Positions 20,424 to 29,617 of a stretch of DNA of 64,000 nt are shown here, in pieces. The stretch is from NCBI RefSeq assembly GCF_025245835.1, contig NZ_JAOBWS010000001.1:1-64000 (forward strand), given 5' to 3'. Numbering within the stretch: position 1 is the stretch's first letter; each line of letters starts with the position of its first letter. The position numbers and the translations under genes were made by a program. The stretch comes from Rheinheimera sp. 4Y26. GTDB taxonomy: Bacteria > Pseudomonadota > Gammaproteobacteria > Enterobacterales > Alteromonadaceae. Below the pieces are notes generated by a model. The model saw only the letters and a program-made list of their open reading frames with translations, was not told the origin of the DNA and searched no databases.

Positions 20424-21521
20424 TCACTTTATTAGTGAGTTTTCCTGAATAAAATGAATGACTTGTTCAAAAGCTTCATTAATGGCTTTTGGATGATTCC
20501 AGTCGATGTGTTCCCAATCTACCCCACAGTTCAGTGCCAGCAGATTTTCCGAAAGGATAAACTTCATTAATTCAGGTGATTCCACTGTCCCTAAACGATA
20601 ACGTTTTTTCTTTTCCGGGCTGGCGGTTGGTTTGATATTGTTGAGGACGTCCTGAATCCTTTTGTTCACAGCTCTTTTATGTTCGATATTAAGAACTGTC
20701 TGACCTATCTTTTTGCGATAGCGCTGCTCTTCGGTCACAACGATTTTTTTCATCGCAATAAAAGGAATGGAATTACCGTTTTGATAGGCTTCAATCACTG
20801 CCGGATAACGTGTCAGTACATTGTAGTTGTCAAAAGCTCCCATCGAAATACCCAGCAAGCTCGAGGTTTCGCGGACGGTCAGCCCTTTGCCTTCCGTCCG
20901 TTGCCGCATAGAGCTTAATGTTTCCAGTTCCTGCATTGCTTCCTGAAAAGCCTGCAATTTGCCGTATTGCGGAAGGTCTTCCCGACTGGCGTTTTCCTGA
21001 AACTGTTTGGTGCGAGGCAGCGACGGCTTGTGGTTGTATACTTTAAAATGTGCTGCACCATCGATACCATTGGTATAAACCAAAGCAAAAAAACGACGAT
21101 GGCCGGTTAGCAACTGATAGTTATTATTTTCAACCGGATAAATGGTGGGAACCTGAATTAATTCAGAAACTGATACGTTTGCAGCAAGCTCGATAATTGA
21201 GGCAATAGTCGCGTTGGCTTTCTTCCACTCAATGCTATTGCGGTGAAAGCAGTTTACGATGCAGGACTTGCCAATCACAACAGTGTCACGACAATCAAGC
21301 CGTTCAATCAGTTGTGCTTTGGACAAACTTTTATAAGCAATTTGGTACGCGAGCTGATCGGGTATGATTACCGCAGGGAAAAATCGGGCATTTTTTTTAT
21401 CGGGTTGAATGCGATTGAGAAAAATTGATTTGTATTCGTAGGGTTGCTCAATCAGGATTTTGGAAAAATCCATTCGATTTAGCTCAGCCGTCAGCTGTTG
21501 CTCCAGGGAAATACCGCTCAA
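20424..21521 (-). CDS. Orphan ParB-like nuclease-fold/DNA-binding protein
   Basis: The protein has 365 residues. Residues about 118-160 contain the ParB N-terminal signature, with QLLTGHRRFFALVY in place of the canonical GERRxRA box. Residues about 225-250 form a helix-turn-helix of ParB type (LTVRETSSLLGISMGAFDNY). The C-terminal third is lysine- and arginine-rich, then acidic, and unassigned. No parA, parS array or replication gene is nearby, so it is not an ordinary chromosome-partition ParB. It could be a plasmid- or phage-derived regulator left at the edge of the accessory region. Two small hypothetical ORFs lie upstream on the same strand. The exact role is unknown. Confidence 0.75.
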   Translation of the reverse strand: MSGISLEQQLTAELNRMDFSKILIEQPYEYKSIFLNRIQPDKKNARFFPAVIIPDQLAYQIAYKSLSKAQLIERLDCRDTVVIGKSCIVNCFHRNSIEWKKANATIASIIELAANVSVSELIQVPTIYPVENNNYQLLTGHRRFFALVYTNGIDGAAHFKVYNHKPSLPRTKQFQENASREDLPQYGKLQAFQEAMQELETLSSMRQRTEGKGLTVRETSSLLGISMGAFDNYNVLTRYPAVIEAYQNGNSIPFIAMKKIVVTEEQRYRKKIGQTVLNIEHKRAVNKRIQDVLNNIKPTASPEKKKRYRLGTVESPELMKFILSENLLALNCGVDWEHIDWNHPKAINEAFEQVIHFIQENSLIK

Positions 21522-21627
21522 TCGCCTGCTCCAGTCGTAATATCTGATATCCAGGCATTGTAAGATTTATAAGTAGGGGCAGCAAGTCATCTGACCATTA
21601 AAGTTCGGCTTGCAATAAAGTTGGTAT

Positions 21628-21822
21628 CTACATCGGAGGAACAGGTGAATAACCCAGTTGAGTTAACTTTGTTTTAACAGATTCATCTGTCAGGTACCGT
21701 CGCAGGACCATTTGGGGATCAATATGGATACCGTCCAAACCATCTTCCCGCCCCTGCAGGTAAGCGTCCTTATAAATTTCGCGTAACAAGTGTGTCATGA
21801 TGTCCATTGGGTTTCCATTCAT
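21628..21822 (-). CDS. Hypothetical small protein (64 aa)
   Basis: I do not recognise this protein. It is hydrophilic and helix-prone, with a charged stretch (LLREIYKDAYLQGREDGLDG), and reads like a real soluble protein rather than a shadow. It lies 106 bp upstream of the ParB-like gene on the same strand and overlaps the end of the preceding 105-codon ORF by about 50 bp in another frame. No good SD is seen. It could be a genuine coupled gene, or the two ORFs could be one gene broken by a frameshift. Confidence 0.4.
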   Translation of the reverse strand: MNGNPMDIMTHLLREIYKDAYLQGREDGLDGIHIDPQMVLRRYLTDESVKTKLTQLGYSPVPPM

Positions 21823-22087
21823 CTTGTACTAAATCTTCTATCTGTCCAATAAAAGGTTGCGGCTCCGTCACCCAATCAGGCAAGCAGGCAGCACAAAACT
21901 CACTGTGAGCATGAAAATTACCATTCTGCGCCGGCGCTAAGATACAAAAACAGTGCCTGAGAAAATTAATGAAGTTGTGATATTGGCTTGATAAATCGCG
22001 GATATCAAAGGATAGCGCCGCGCTAGATATTTGGCCTTGACGGTTTTTGCACCCAGGCCAGCTCCATTCTGAACACCGTGACAACAT
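21770..22087 (-). CDS. Hypothetical ORF (105 aa), possibly degraded
   Basis: This is an unrecognised ORF, rich in Cys, His and Trp in its second half (for example FCAACLPDW). It opens upstream of and overlaps the 64-codon ORF in a different frame. No homology, signal peptide or membrane segment is evident. Its only support is its length in a region with no competing gene and its shared strand with the ParB-like gene. Confidence 0.25.
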   Translation of the reverse strand: MLSRCSEWSWPGCKNRQGQISSAALSFDIRDLSSQYHNFINFLRHCFCILAPAQNGNFHAHSEFCAACLPDWVTEPQPFIGQIEDLVQDEWKPNGHHDTLVTRNL

Positions 22088-22567
22088 TACTATTGATACG
22101 GACTACAGGTAGCAAATGTGATTTTTGATGAGTTGGTAATGAGTTAAATCTTATATTCGGCGCAAAAAAAATGACTTAGGTTGTGACCCCGTCAGCAGTC
22201 TGATTTCACCGCAGACAAAATTCTGCATAAGCAGGTTTTTCTGTATTTTATTCTGCCTTTTATGCGCTGCTGACTTTTGTTTCTATTCCGGTTGCAGCTT
22301 ACTGGCGCAGCCCTGTCTGCTAAAAATCCATCGTAGTCTAAAGCCATTATCTATAATGCTGACAGTGAAAATCACCAACTACCCCTTCATGAGTACTCAG
22401 GCAGATCAATAGCCATCGTTATATAACGGCGTATATTACGAATAATAACGCCATGAAAAACGCAAGGTCACGACATCGCATAACAACCGGCTTTGCGTAT
22501 CAAAGGGGCTTGGCAGATAACCAGCTGAAGCACAGGCAGACTATCTGATCAGGCCCGGAGTAGATGA
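22088..22567. other. Gene-free stretch with the mod promoter region
   Basis: There is no coding ORF. The first 320 bases show no feature I can support. The ModE operator (22415-22443) lies in the second half, followed by an untranslated leader of about 125 bases before modA. Confidence 0.6.
22415..22443 (+). promoter_or_regulatory. ModE operator upstream of modABC
   Basis: The left half ATCGTTATATA (22415-22425), a six-base spacer and the right half TATATTACGAAT (22432-22443) match the E. coli ModE consensus (ATCGnTATATA, six bases, TATATAACGAT) almost base for base. The site lies 125 bp before modA, and a modE-type gene ends the operon, so autoregulated molybdate repression is expected. The TATATT half may double as a -10 element. 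Confidence 0.9.
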
Positions 22568-23434
22568 ATGATGCGTCCATTTTCTTTTGCCCGCTTAAAT
22601 GCCGCCGGATTGGCTGCGATGTTTTGTTTCCTTAGTGCTGTTCCGGCACAAGCCGCCCCTTGCGAGTTGACCGTTTCGGCGGCGGCCAGTTTAACTGCGG
22701 CTTTTAAACAAATAGCTGCCCGTTTTGAAAGTAGTCAGGTCTGCAAACTAAGGTTGAACTTTGGCGCTTCAGGGGTGCTGGTACAGCAGATGCGCCATGG
22801 TGCGCCGGTGGATGTGCTGGCGACAGCCGATCAACAAAGTATGGATTTGGCGGCGCAACATGGCCTGATTAACCCAAAAAGCCGCCAGGATTTTATTGCC
22901 AACACCTTAGTGCTGATTGCCCCTGTTGGCAGCGCCATTCTCAGTGGAATAGCGCCCGGTGGCAGTGAACGCAGTGCCAGCGGACTCAGTGCGGCCGGGC
23001 TTGGCGGCACGCCTGCATCGTCAGAGTCGCAGGCTGCGCTGCTGCAGCAGCTGAGCAAACCGCAGGTTGAGCGTATTGCTATTGGCAATCCGGCCAGCGT
23101 GCCAGCCGGCCGTTATGCTAAAGAGGCGTTGCAGCATGCTGGTTTAGCCAAAACGCTGGAAGCCAAACTGGTGTCAGGGACTCATGTGCGTCAGGTGCTC
23201 GATTATGTGGTGCGTCACGAAGTCGAGGCTGGTTTTGTCTACGCTTCGGATGCGAAAGGACAACAGGTGCAACAGCTTGGTGCTGTTGCAACCCAGACGG
23301 CAATCCGTTATCCGCTTGCTATCAGCACAGCTTCGGCCAATCCAGCAGCGGCGCTGGCATTTAGCCGTTTTGTCCGCTCTGAGGCTGCGCAGCAGATTTT
23401 ATTGCAACATGGTTTTAGCCCAAAAGGCGAATAA
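22568..23434 (+). CDS. modA: Molybdate ABC transporter, periplasmic binding protein
   Basis: The protein has 288 residues and begins with a signal peptide (about 28 residues, ending PAQAAP). The mature protein starts LTVSAAASLTAAF, a classical ModA opening in which the serines contact molybdate. Later segments NFGASGVLVQQ, PVDVLATAD and GNPASVPAGRYAKEAL are standard ModA landmarks. It captures molybdate or tungstate in the periplasm and delivers it to ModBC. A poorly conserved Gly/Ser/Ala insert sits at about residues 125-155. GGAG seven bases before ATG 22568 supports the start. It is the first gene of modABC-modE. Confidence 0.97.
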   Translation: MMRPFSFARLNAAGLAAMFCFLSAVPAQAAPCELTVSAAASLTAAFKQIAARFESSQVCKLRLNFGASGVLVQQMRHGAPVDVLATADQQSMDLAAQHGLINPKSRQDFIANTLVLIAPVGSAILSGIAPGGSERSASGLSAAGLGGTPASSESQAALLQQLSKPQVERIAIGNPASVPAGRYAKEALQHAGLAKTLEAKLVSGTHVRQVLDYVVRHEVEAGFVYASDAKGQQVQQLGAVATQTAIRYPLAISTASANPAAALAFSRFVRSEAAQQILLQHGFSPKGE

Positions 23435-23444
23435 AGGAGCTGGC

Positions 23445-24122
23445 ATGAACTGGAGCGCCATTCAATTATCCCTCTGGGTGGCCAGCGTGGCTACAGTACT
23501 GAATCTGTTGCTGGCCGGTGGTTGTGCCTATGTATTGGCGCGACGCAATTTTGCCGGTAAATCCTGGTTTGAAGCAGTGCTGACTTTGCCGATGGTATTG
23601 CCGCCCACAGTGGTGGGTTATTACCTGTTGGTGTTGCTGGGGCGCAACAGTGCTTTGGGTGGCTGGTTGGAAAGCTGGTTTGGCATCCGGCTTATTTTCA
23701 CCATTGAAGGCGCTATTGTGGCGGCAACTGTGGTGACTTTTCCGTTAGTGCTCAAGCCCGCCCGTGCCGCTTTTGAAGCGGTAGACTCTCAACTGATTCA
23801 GGCAGGAAAAGTGCTGGGGCTCAGTAACTTTGCCGTGTTTTGCCGTATCACCTTGCCGCTTGCCTGGCGCGGTATGCTGGCCGGTTTAATGCTGGCTTTT
23901 GCCCGGGCCATGGGCGAATTTGGTGCCACCCTGATGTTGGCCGGCAGCATTGCGGGTAAAACCCAAACCTTATCTATTGCCATTTATGAAGCTGTGCAGG
24001 CGGGTGAACAACAAAGCGCCAACGAGCTGGTGCTGATTACTTCAGTGCTTTGTGTGGTGCTGCTGGTTTTGGCCAATCTGCTGACACAAGCAAAACAGCA
24101 ACAGCCTGGTTCAGGCCGCTGA
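23445..24122 (+). CDS. modB: Molybdate ABC transporter permease
   Basis: The frame is open from 23184, but the true start is ATG 23445, after AAAGGAG and 10 bp past the modA stop; the upstream part overlaps modA in another frame. This gives 225 residues, the ModB length, with five to six membrane helices. The EAA loop that contacts ModC is visible as the segment around [32 protein letters not shown] and [12 protein letters not shown] are ModB-typical. It forms the inner-membrane channel for molybdate. Confidence 0.96.
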   Translation: MNWSAIQLSLWVASVATVLNLLLAGGCAYVLARRNFAGKSWFEAVLTLPMVLPPTVVGYYLLVLLGRNSALGGWLESWFGIRLIFTIEGAIVAATVVTFPLVLKPARAAFEAVDSQLIQAGKVLGLSNFAVFCRITLPLAWRGMLAGLMLAFARAMGEFGATLMLAGSIAGKTQTLSIAIYEAVQAGEQQSANELVLITSVLCVVLLVLANLLTQAKQQQPGSGR

Positions 24123-24165
24123 GTCTGGTTTTATTGGCAAATCTGCGCTGGGAGTCGAGGTTATT

Positions 24166-24828
24166 TTGTTTGAGATCTGTATCAAAAAACGTTTTGCTGA
24201 CAGTGGATTTTCGCTGGATGTGGCTTTTCAAAGCAATGCGCAGCGGCTGGTGTTGCTTGGCCCGTCGGGTGCAGGCAAAAGTCTGACGCTCAAAGCTATT
24301 GCGGGTTTATTAAAGCCCGACAGCGGTCGGATACAGATTGGCAATCAGCTGTTGTTTGACCAGCAAAGCGGTGTAAACCTTGCGCCGCAAGAGCGCAGGC
24401 TGGGTTATCTGTTTCAGGACTATGCGTTGTTTCCGCACCTGAATGTCAGTCAGAACATTGGTTTTGCGCTCAAATCAGGTGTGCTGAATCCGCGCCGCCA
24501 GCATCAGCATCCGGTGATACAGCTTTGGCTTGAGCGTTTTGAATTAACCCCTTATGCACTGTTGTATCCGCATCAGCTGTCCGGTGGCCAAAAACAACGG
24601 GTGGCGTTGGCGCGCGCTCTGGCTGGTGAGCCCGGCGCGCTGCTGCTGGATGAACCTTTTGCCGCTTTGGACCCAAAGCTGCGGCAAAGCCTGCGTGCTG
24701 CATTATTGCAACTGCAAGTCCAGACGCAGTTACCGCTGTTGTTGATCACTCATGATGCAGAGGATGCGGCAGTGCTGGGGCAAACTGTCATTGAATTGGA
24801 GCAGGGGCGGCTGAAAAGCCAAAGCTGA
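24166..24828 (+). CDS. modC: Molybdate ABC transporter ATP-binding protein
   Basis: The protein has 220 residues, shorter than E. coli ModC (about 350) because the C-terminal TOBE/Mop regulatory domain is missing. It has Walker [11 protein letters not shown], the Q-loop in [10 protein letters not shown], the signature LSGGQKQR, Walker [12 protein letters not shown] and the H-loop in ITHD. The start appears to be TTG 24166, preceded by a GGAG/GAGG segment 43 bp after modB. Molybdate sensing through TOBE is left to the ModE-like protein encoded downstream. Confidence 0.95.
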   Translation: MFEICIKKRFADSGFSLDVAFQSNAQRLVLLGPSGAGKSLTLKAIAGLLKPDSGRIQIGNQLLFDQQSGVNLAPQERRLGYLFQDYALFPHLNVSQNIGFALKSGVLNPRRQHQHPVIQLWLERFELTPYALLYPHQLSGGQKQRVALARALAGEPGALLLDEPFAALDPKLRQSLRAALLQLQVQTQLPLLLITHDAEDAAVLGQTVIELEQGRLKSQS

Positions 24829-24863
24829 ATTAAAACCATGTTTGAATAAAACCAGGAAGTTAA

Positions 24864-25679
24864 ATGATGGACAATCTCAACCCAACTTTTGGCCTGGAAG
24901 CAGATTTAAAGCTGTCGGTGAAAGGCCAGGTATTAGGCGGCAAGCTGCAGGTGTTGTTGCTCAGTGAAATCGACAAATGTGGTTCTATCACCCATGCCGC
25001 CAAAGCCGCCGGCGTGAGTTATAAAACCGCCTGGGACGCCATTGAAACGATGAATCATTTAGCCGGCACACCGCTGGTGGCCAGAGCCGCCGGTGGCAAG
25101 GGCGGCGGCGGTTCACAACTGACAGCGCGTGGTGCTCAGCTGGTGGAAAATTTTCGGCAAATTGAGGCGGCACATCAGCGTTATTTAACTGAAATTGCGG
25201 GTCAGACCGGGGGCTTGCTGGACGATATGTTGTTGTTACGCAGACTCAGTATGAAAACCAGCGCACGCAATCAGTTTCTGGGTAAAGTGATCAAAATCAC
25301 GCCAGGCGTTGTGAGCGCCGAAGTAGTGCTGCGCACTGGCGATGGGGTTGAAGTGGTGGCTGTCATCACTCATGACAGCTGTCAGCGCCTTGGTTTAACC
25401 CCGGATGCTGAAGCTTTTGCGCTGGTAAAATCCAGTGCCGTGATGCTGCTGCCGGCAGGGGAGAACATTAAAACCTCTGCCCGCAATCATTATTCCGGCC
25501 GGATCAGCAGGTTGTTACCAGGCGCCGTCAATACCGAAGTGCTGGTGGCCCTTAACGACATCACCACTATTGCTGCCACTATCACCAATGTCAGCGCAGA
25601 GCAAATGGCGCTGCGCGAAGGAGTGCCGCTCGGCGTGGCTTTTAACGAGTCCAGCGTGATTATTGCGGTGCCTGCTTAA
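24864..25679 (+). CDS. modE: ModE-family molybdate-responsive transcriptional regulator
   Basis: The protein has 271 residues. Residues about 20-110 form the LysR-like winged helix of ModE (SEIDKCGSITHAAKAAGVSYKTAWDAIE). Residues about 130-270 contain two Mop/TOBE repeats, each opening with the SARNQ or SARNH motif that binds molybdate at the dimer interface. It is expected to repress modABC when molybdate is abundant, through the operator at 22415. In E. coli modE is divergent and upstream of the transporter; here it is the last gene of the same operon, so it is autoregulated. AGGAAG precedes the start. Confidence 0.95.
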   Translation: MMDNLNPTFGLEADLKLSVKGQVLGGKLQVLLLSEIDKCGSITHAAKAAGVSYKTAWDAIETMNHLAGTPLVARAAGGKGGGGSQLTARGAQLVENFRQIEAAHQRYLTEIAGQTGGLLDDMLLLRRLSMKTSARNQFLGKVIKITPGVVSAEVVLRTGDGVEVVAVITHDSCQRLGLTPDAEAFALVKSSAVMLLPAGENIKTSARNHYSGRISRLLPGAVNTEVLVALNDITTIAATITNVSAEQMALREGVPLGVAFNESSVIIAVPA

Positions 25680-25737
25680 TGCTTAATGGCCTGACGAGCT
25701 GATGTGTTTATCCGGTTGAGCATGTAGTAGTTCAAAT

Positions 25738-25769
25738 AAAAAAACCACCGCAGGTGCGGTGGTTTTTTT
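25738..25769. terminator. Bidirectional terminator after modE
   Basis: ACCACCGC (25744-25751) and GCGGTGGT (25756-25763) form a perfect eight-base stem with the loop AGGT, flanked by A tracts on the left and seven T on the right. It serves modE on the plus strand and the DUF2235 gene on the minus strand. Confidence 0.9.
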
Positions 25770-25829
25770 ATGCGTAGGACAGCAGGTGGCTGTCGGTTTG
25801 GCTGACCCTGATGGCAATAGCGCAGCCTG

Positions 25830-27080
25830 TTATATCCGTCGTAGCCCATATCTGTTATTGGCGGCCCAGACACATTGCAGTTTGAGTTGTTGTTTACCGA
25901 CCAGCAAATCCACCAGACTATTGAGTTGCAGTTGGAGGTTGGTTTTAATGGCAGCACCCATGCCGGGGCTGTAGTTCTCCAGGGTACAGTTGTGTTGTTG
26001 CCCGCCCAGAGCCAGCCGGGCCTGAGTGGCAAAGGTTTGGAAACGGTCAAACTGGCGGCGGTTGCCGCCCAGATGTTGTGGCGGCAGTTTCAGACTTGCC
26101 GGTTGGTAATTGCTGGCCTGCATGCGCTCAAACACCGAGTCATGCACTTGCATCAGATGGCCCTGACCGGGTGGGGTTTCCACTTTGCGGATATAAGGGC
26201 TGTCCATCACTTTGCCAAACAGCTGGTGTGTTTTGCCAAAAGAGTCGTGCAAAGGCGCCAGTGCGCTGGGGGTGACCGATGCTTGCCACATTGGGTCCTG
26301 GGTATCAAATTCCAGCCCGAGTTGGCTGGCTTTTTCGACCATCCACACCAGGCTCAGATCCGACACGCTGTGGTCTTCATAACCACCGCCGATATCTGAA
26401 TGCACTCCGGCAAACCAGCATTGTTCCACTACCTGATTGGCGGCTAAATCGCCGGTCCAGATCGAAGGTGCAAATGGGCCGCGTTTTTCATCCAGTGCCA
26501 GCGCATGGTACGCGTGGTGTACCAGCGGACTGATTTCGGTATCAAAAAAACTCACCAGCGATTTTGACAACTGCCGAAGGCCTGGCGTGGGCACGCCCAG
26601 CGCACCTACGGTGTCCCAAACACCAATCATCTGAATATCGGGTCTGTGATTATCCTGATACAGCCTGGTGTTTCTTTTCGCAGGTTCAGTGCGGTAATAC
26701 TGATACGCCTGTGGCAGTTTTTCCCAGTGGTCTTTGGGCAGCAGACCTATGGCGTTGATCATACCGGCAATAGCACGGGCGGTATAAGCACCGCGGCTAA
26801 AACCAAAGAGGTAAATTTCATCCTTCGGGTCGTAGTTATGAATCAAAAAACGGTAGCCATCCAGCACGTTCTTTTCGATGCCTTTACCGGTAGCACCACC
26901 GATAAATTTATCTACAGCGCCGCCTGTGCCCACGCCCTGGTCGTAAAACACCACCTGCTGGATGCCATTTTTGTCCACCGGCGCCAGGTGGTGGGCAATT
27001 TTAATCACATTGGTCGGGTTTTGATCCGGTTCGTTCCAGGTGCCGTCACAACAAATCACAATTCGTTTTTTCGTGTTCAT
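25830..27080 (-). CDS. DUF2235 (Tle1-like) alpha/beta hydrolase
   Basis: The start is ATG 27080, eight bases after GGAGG; the frame extends to 27128 without an SD. The protein has about 416 residues. RIVICCDGTWNEPDQNPTNV at the N-terminus and GFSRGAYTAR (nucleophile serine in GxSxG) are the hallmarks of the DUF2235/T6SS_Tle1-like family. HSDIGGGY (about residue 230) supplies another conserved element. Some relatives are type VI secreted phospholipases, but most chromosomal copies are uncharacterised. No vgrG, immunity gene or signal peptide is nearby, so I infer a cytoplasmic hydrolase of unknown substrate. It is a single gene between two terminators. Confidence 0.88.
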   Translation of the reverse strand: MNTKKRIVICCDGTWNEPDQNPTNVIKIAHHLAPVDKNGIQQVVFYDQGVGTGGAVDKFIGGATGKGIEKNVLDGYRFLIHNYDPKDEIYLFGFSRGAYTARAIAGMINAIGLLPKDHWEKLPQAYQYYRTEPAKRNTRLYQDNHRPDIQMIGVWDTVGALGVPTPGLRQLSKSLVSFFDTEISPLVHHAYHALALDEKRGPFAPSIWTGDLAANQVVEQCWFAGVHSDIGGGYEDHSVSDLSLVWMVEKASQLGLEFDTQDPMWQASVTPSALAPLHDSFGKTHQLFGKVMDSPYIRKVETPPGQGHLMQVHDSVFERMQASNYQPASLKLPPQHLGGNRRQFDRFQTFATQARLALGGQQHNCTLENYSPGMGAAIKTNLQLQLNSLVDLLVGKQQLKLQCVWAANNRYGLRRI

Positions 27081-27209
27081 CACAGTGCCTCCGCTGGCAA
27101 AAGATCGGGATTGCCTCCTATGCAGCACGGCATACTTATCTGCATAAAAGCAGTATAGGTGAGCAAAGTTGGGGTGATGGCAGCAATCTGGCTTAGCGCG
27201 CTGAATTTA

Positions 27210-27247
27210 TAAAAAAGGCATAACACCGCCGGTCACGGCCGTGTTAT
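27210..27247 (-). terminator. Terminator of fumC
   Basis: ATAACAC (27220-27226) pairs with GTGTTAT (27241-27247), with additional inner GC pairs. On the minus strand the hairpin is followed by CC and then TTTTTT. It lies 25 bp past the fumC stop. Confidence 0.8.
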
Positions 27248-27271
27248 CAACAGCAGCGACTGTTAGGTCAA

Positions 27272-28633
27272 CTACACCAACAAAGCGGGGTCGAGCAGTT
27301 GTTTGAGTTCGTCAGCACTCAGGCCGGACATTTCAATGGCAACATCCAGTACCGGTCTTTGCTGCAGATAAGCCTGTTTGGCAATAGCCGCTGCTTTTTC
27401 ATAACCAATCAGTGGGTTGAGTGCAGTCACCAGCACAGGATTGAGTGCCAGAGTTCGGCTTGTATTGTGTTGTAAGACCACTAAACCGCCGATACACTGC
27501 TGCGCCAACGCCTGACAGCTGCCCGTCATCAGCTCAATACTGCCAAGCAGATTATTGGCCACCAAAGGCAGCATCACATTCAGCTCAAAATTGCCGGATT
27601 GACCAGCCACTGTAATGGCACTGTCGTGACCTATCACCTGAGCACAGGCCATAGCCACAGCTTCAGGGATCACCGGGTTGACTTTGCCCGGCATGATTGA
27701 GGAGCCAGGTTGTAACGCTGGCAAAGTGATTTCGGCGAGGCCAGCCAGCGGACCAGAGTTCATCCAGCGCAAATCATTGGCAATTTTCATCAGCGCCACC
27801 GCCAGTGTTTTTAAAGCACCGGAACAGGCCACGGCCACATCCTGAGTGGCAATACTAAAAAAGAAATTATCAGCGGGGCGCAGAGCCAGACCGGTGAGCT
27901 GACTCAGCTGTGTGGCAAACAATGCCGCAAACCGGGGGTGGGCATTGACGCCGGTACCGACCGCTGTGCCGCCCTGCGCCAGTTGTTGCAGTCTGGGTAT
28001 TTGTTCAGTGAGTAAAGTCTGACCATGCTTCAGCTGAGCCTGCCAGCCGGAAAACACCTGGGAAAAACGCACCGGCATGGCATCCATTAAATGAGTGCGG
28101 CCGGTTTTAAGTATCTGACCACATTCAGCGCTTTTGTCGGCAATCACCTGCTGCAGTCCAACCAAAGCCGGCAGCAGCTGGTGCTGCAGCGCCAGTGCTG
28201 CACTCAGATGAATGGCGGTTGGAATAGTGTCATTGCTGCTTTGCCCCAGATTGACCTGGTCATTCGGATGCACTGTTTCGCCGGCAAGCTGGCTTGCCAC
28301 TGTGGCCAGCACTTCGTTGACATTCATATTGCTGCTGGTGCCGGAGCCGGTCTGATACACAGAAACCGGATATTGCCGCGCCTCTGTGTCCGCCAGTTGA
28401 GCCTGCGCCGCCTGCACTATTGCCTGGGCTATTGCCGGTTTTAATAACCCCAACTCGGCATTGGTTGTCGCAGCAGCCAGTTTGATTTGCAATAAGGCAC
28501 GGATAAAAGCCAGTGGCATGGTGCTGTTGTTCAAGCGGAAATTGTCGACTGCACGTTGGGTTTGTGCCTGATATAACGCATAGGTTGGGACTTGCAGTGC
28601 GCCCATACTGTCATGTTCGGTGCGGCTGTTCAT
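27272..28633 (-). CDS. fumC: Fumarate hydratase, class II
   Basis: The protein has about 453 residues, of the fumarase/aspartase superfamily. Substrate-binding segments are TGSGTSSNMNVNEV, NLGQSSND and GRTHLMDAMPV, and the signature loop is GSSIMPGKVNP with the catalytic serine. Class II fumarase hydrates fumarate to L-malate in the TCA cycle and is oxygen-stable. The TGSGTSSNMN and GGTAVGTG segments fit fumarase better than aspartase. The start is ATG 28633 or 28636 behind AAGGAG; the frame is open to 28654. It appears monocistronic, with its own terminator. Confidence 0.94.
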   Translation of the reverse strand: MNSRTEHDSMGALQVPTYALYQAQTQRAVDNFRLNNSTMPLAFIRALLQIKLAAATTNAELGLLKPAIAQAIVQAAQAQLADTEARQYPVSVYQTGSGTSSNMNVNEVLATVASQLAGETVHPNDQVNLGQSSNDTIPTAIHLSAALALQHQLLPALVGLQQVIADKSAECGQILKTGRTHLMDAMPVRFSQVFSGWQAQLKHGQTLLTEQIPRLQQLAQGGTAVGTGVNAHPRFAALFATQLSQLTGLALRPADNFFFSIATQDVAVACSGALKTLAVALMKIANDLRWMNSGPLAGLAEITLPALQPGSSIMPGKVNPVIPEAVAMACAQVIGHDSAITVAGQSGNFELNVMLPLVANNLLGSIELMTGSCQALAQQCIGGLVVLQHNTSRTLALNPVLVTALNPLIGYEKAAAIAKQAYLQQRPVLDVAIEMSGLSADELKQLLDPALLV

Positions 28634-28796
28634 CATTGGCTCCTTGGGTTGCAAGGCGGAAGTTTTTTGTTACAAATGGCAGCATAGACCGCAGCAGCCA
28701 TTTTGGCTGCGCGATAACGGACAAACACTGAAATTGCAGGGCAAGTACAGAAAAAACAACGTTGTTATTACCATAACCCTTTTTACTTTATGCTGA

Positions 28797-29342
28797 TCAA
28801 CCAGCGGTCTTTTTACTACCAGTGAGCAGGTCAAACAGATACAACAAGACAGGGCGTACACCTTTGTACATCAGTGCGGCCATCAGCAGTATTGCCGTGC
28901 CAAAAGCTGCCGGAAGCAACACACCAAAGGTGTAACTCATGGCCAGTACAAAACCGAATAAAAACTCTGCCCGGTACAAAGGGAAAAACAGCGCCAGCAG
29001 TGGCAGACTCAGCATCAGCTGTGACAATACCTGTTCCCGGCCTTGCAAAAACAACACAGACACCAGCACCCCAAACAGCAGGGCTGCGGCAAAAGACCCC
29101 AGCACGGCAACCGGATAAGGCTGGTTTACCCGTCGAGAAACCAAACCCAGTAAAAACCAGCTTAACGCTGGCATCAGCAGCGCTCCCCACCAGTTGGAAA
29201 TGGCCGGTAAATCCGGCTGATTCAGTAGGTGATGACTGACGACGCCCCCATTTAAGTGTTCAATCGTCAGTAGAATCCAGATATAGAGACTGGCCAGTAA
29301 GGTAAGGCCCAGTTGATATTTTTTGAATGATGTTTTGGTCAT
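28797..29342 (-). CDS. Uncharacterised multi-pass membrane protein
   Basis: The protein has 181 residues and about five hydrophobic helices (near 10-28, 50-68, 78-100, 107-125, 130-155). I recognise no family or catalytic motif. It stands alone between fumC and a plus-strand exported protein. GGAGCAAC precedes the ATG (GGGAGCAACAGC on the minus strand), which supports translation. Confidence 0.7.
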   Translation of the reverse strand: MTKTSFKKYQLGLTLLASLYIWILLTIEHLNGGVVSHHLLNQPDLPAISNWWGALLMPALSWFLLGLVSRRVNQPYPVAVLGSFAAALLFGVLVSVLFLQGREQVLSQLMLSLPLLALFFPLYRAEFLFGFVLAMSYTFGVLLPAAFGTAILLMAALMYKGVRPVLLYLFDLLTGSKKTAG

Positions 29343-29617
29343 GCTGTTGCTCCCTGAAGAACCACCAGTGTAGTGCGCTGCAACGACAAACCAAGGCGCA
29401 AGAATGTAAGCAAAATTATCCGCTACTCAGCCTTCCGCTGCAGTATCAAGATGCTGTTGTGGGTAAGGGCCGCTTTGTACATCAATGATATTAGGCCGAA
29501 AGTCACTTTTTTGGCCGGTAAAAATCATGACTTCCGGCACCTGCTGCCGGGCCGGCCGCTTTATAGAATGCAGCCATGGTGTTCAAGGTGGATACCTCAG
29601 CAACAGGATTACAACAT

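Noticed and set aside
23184-23444. 87-codon N-terminal extension of modB
   Set aside because: It overlaps modA out of frame; AAAGGAG and the family start place initiation at 23445.
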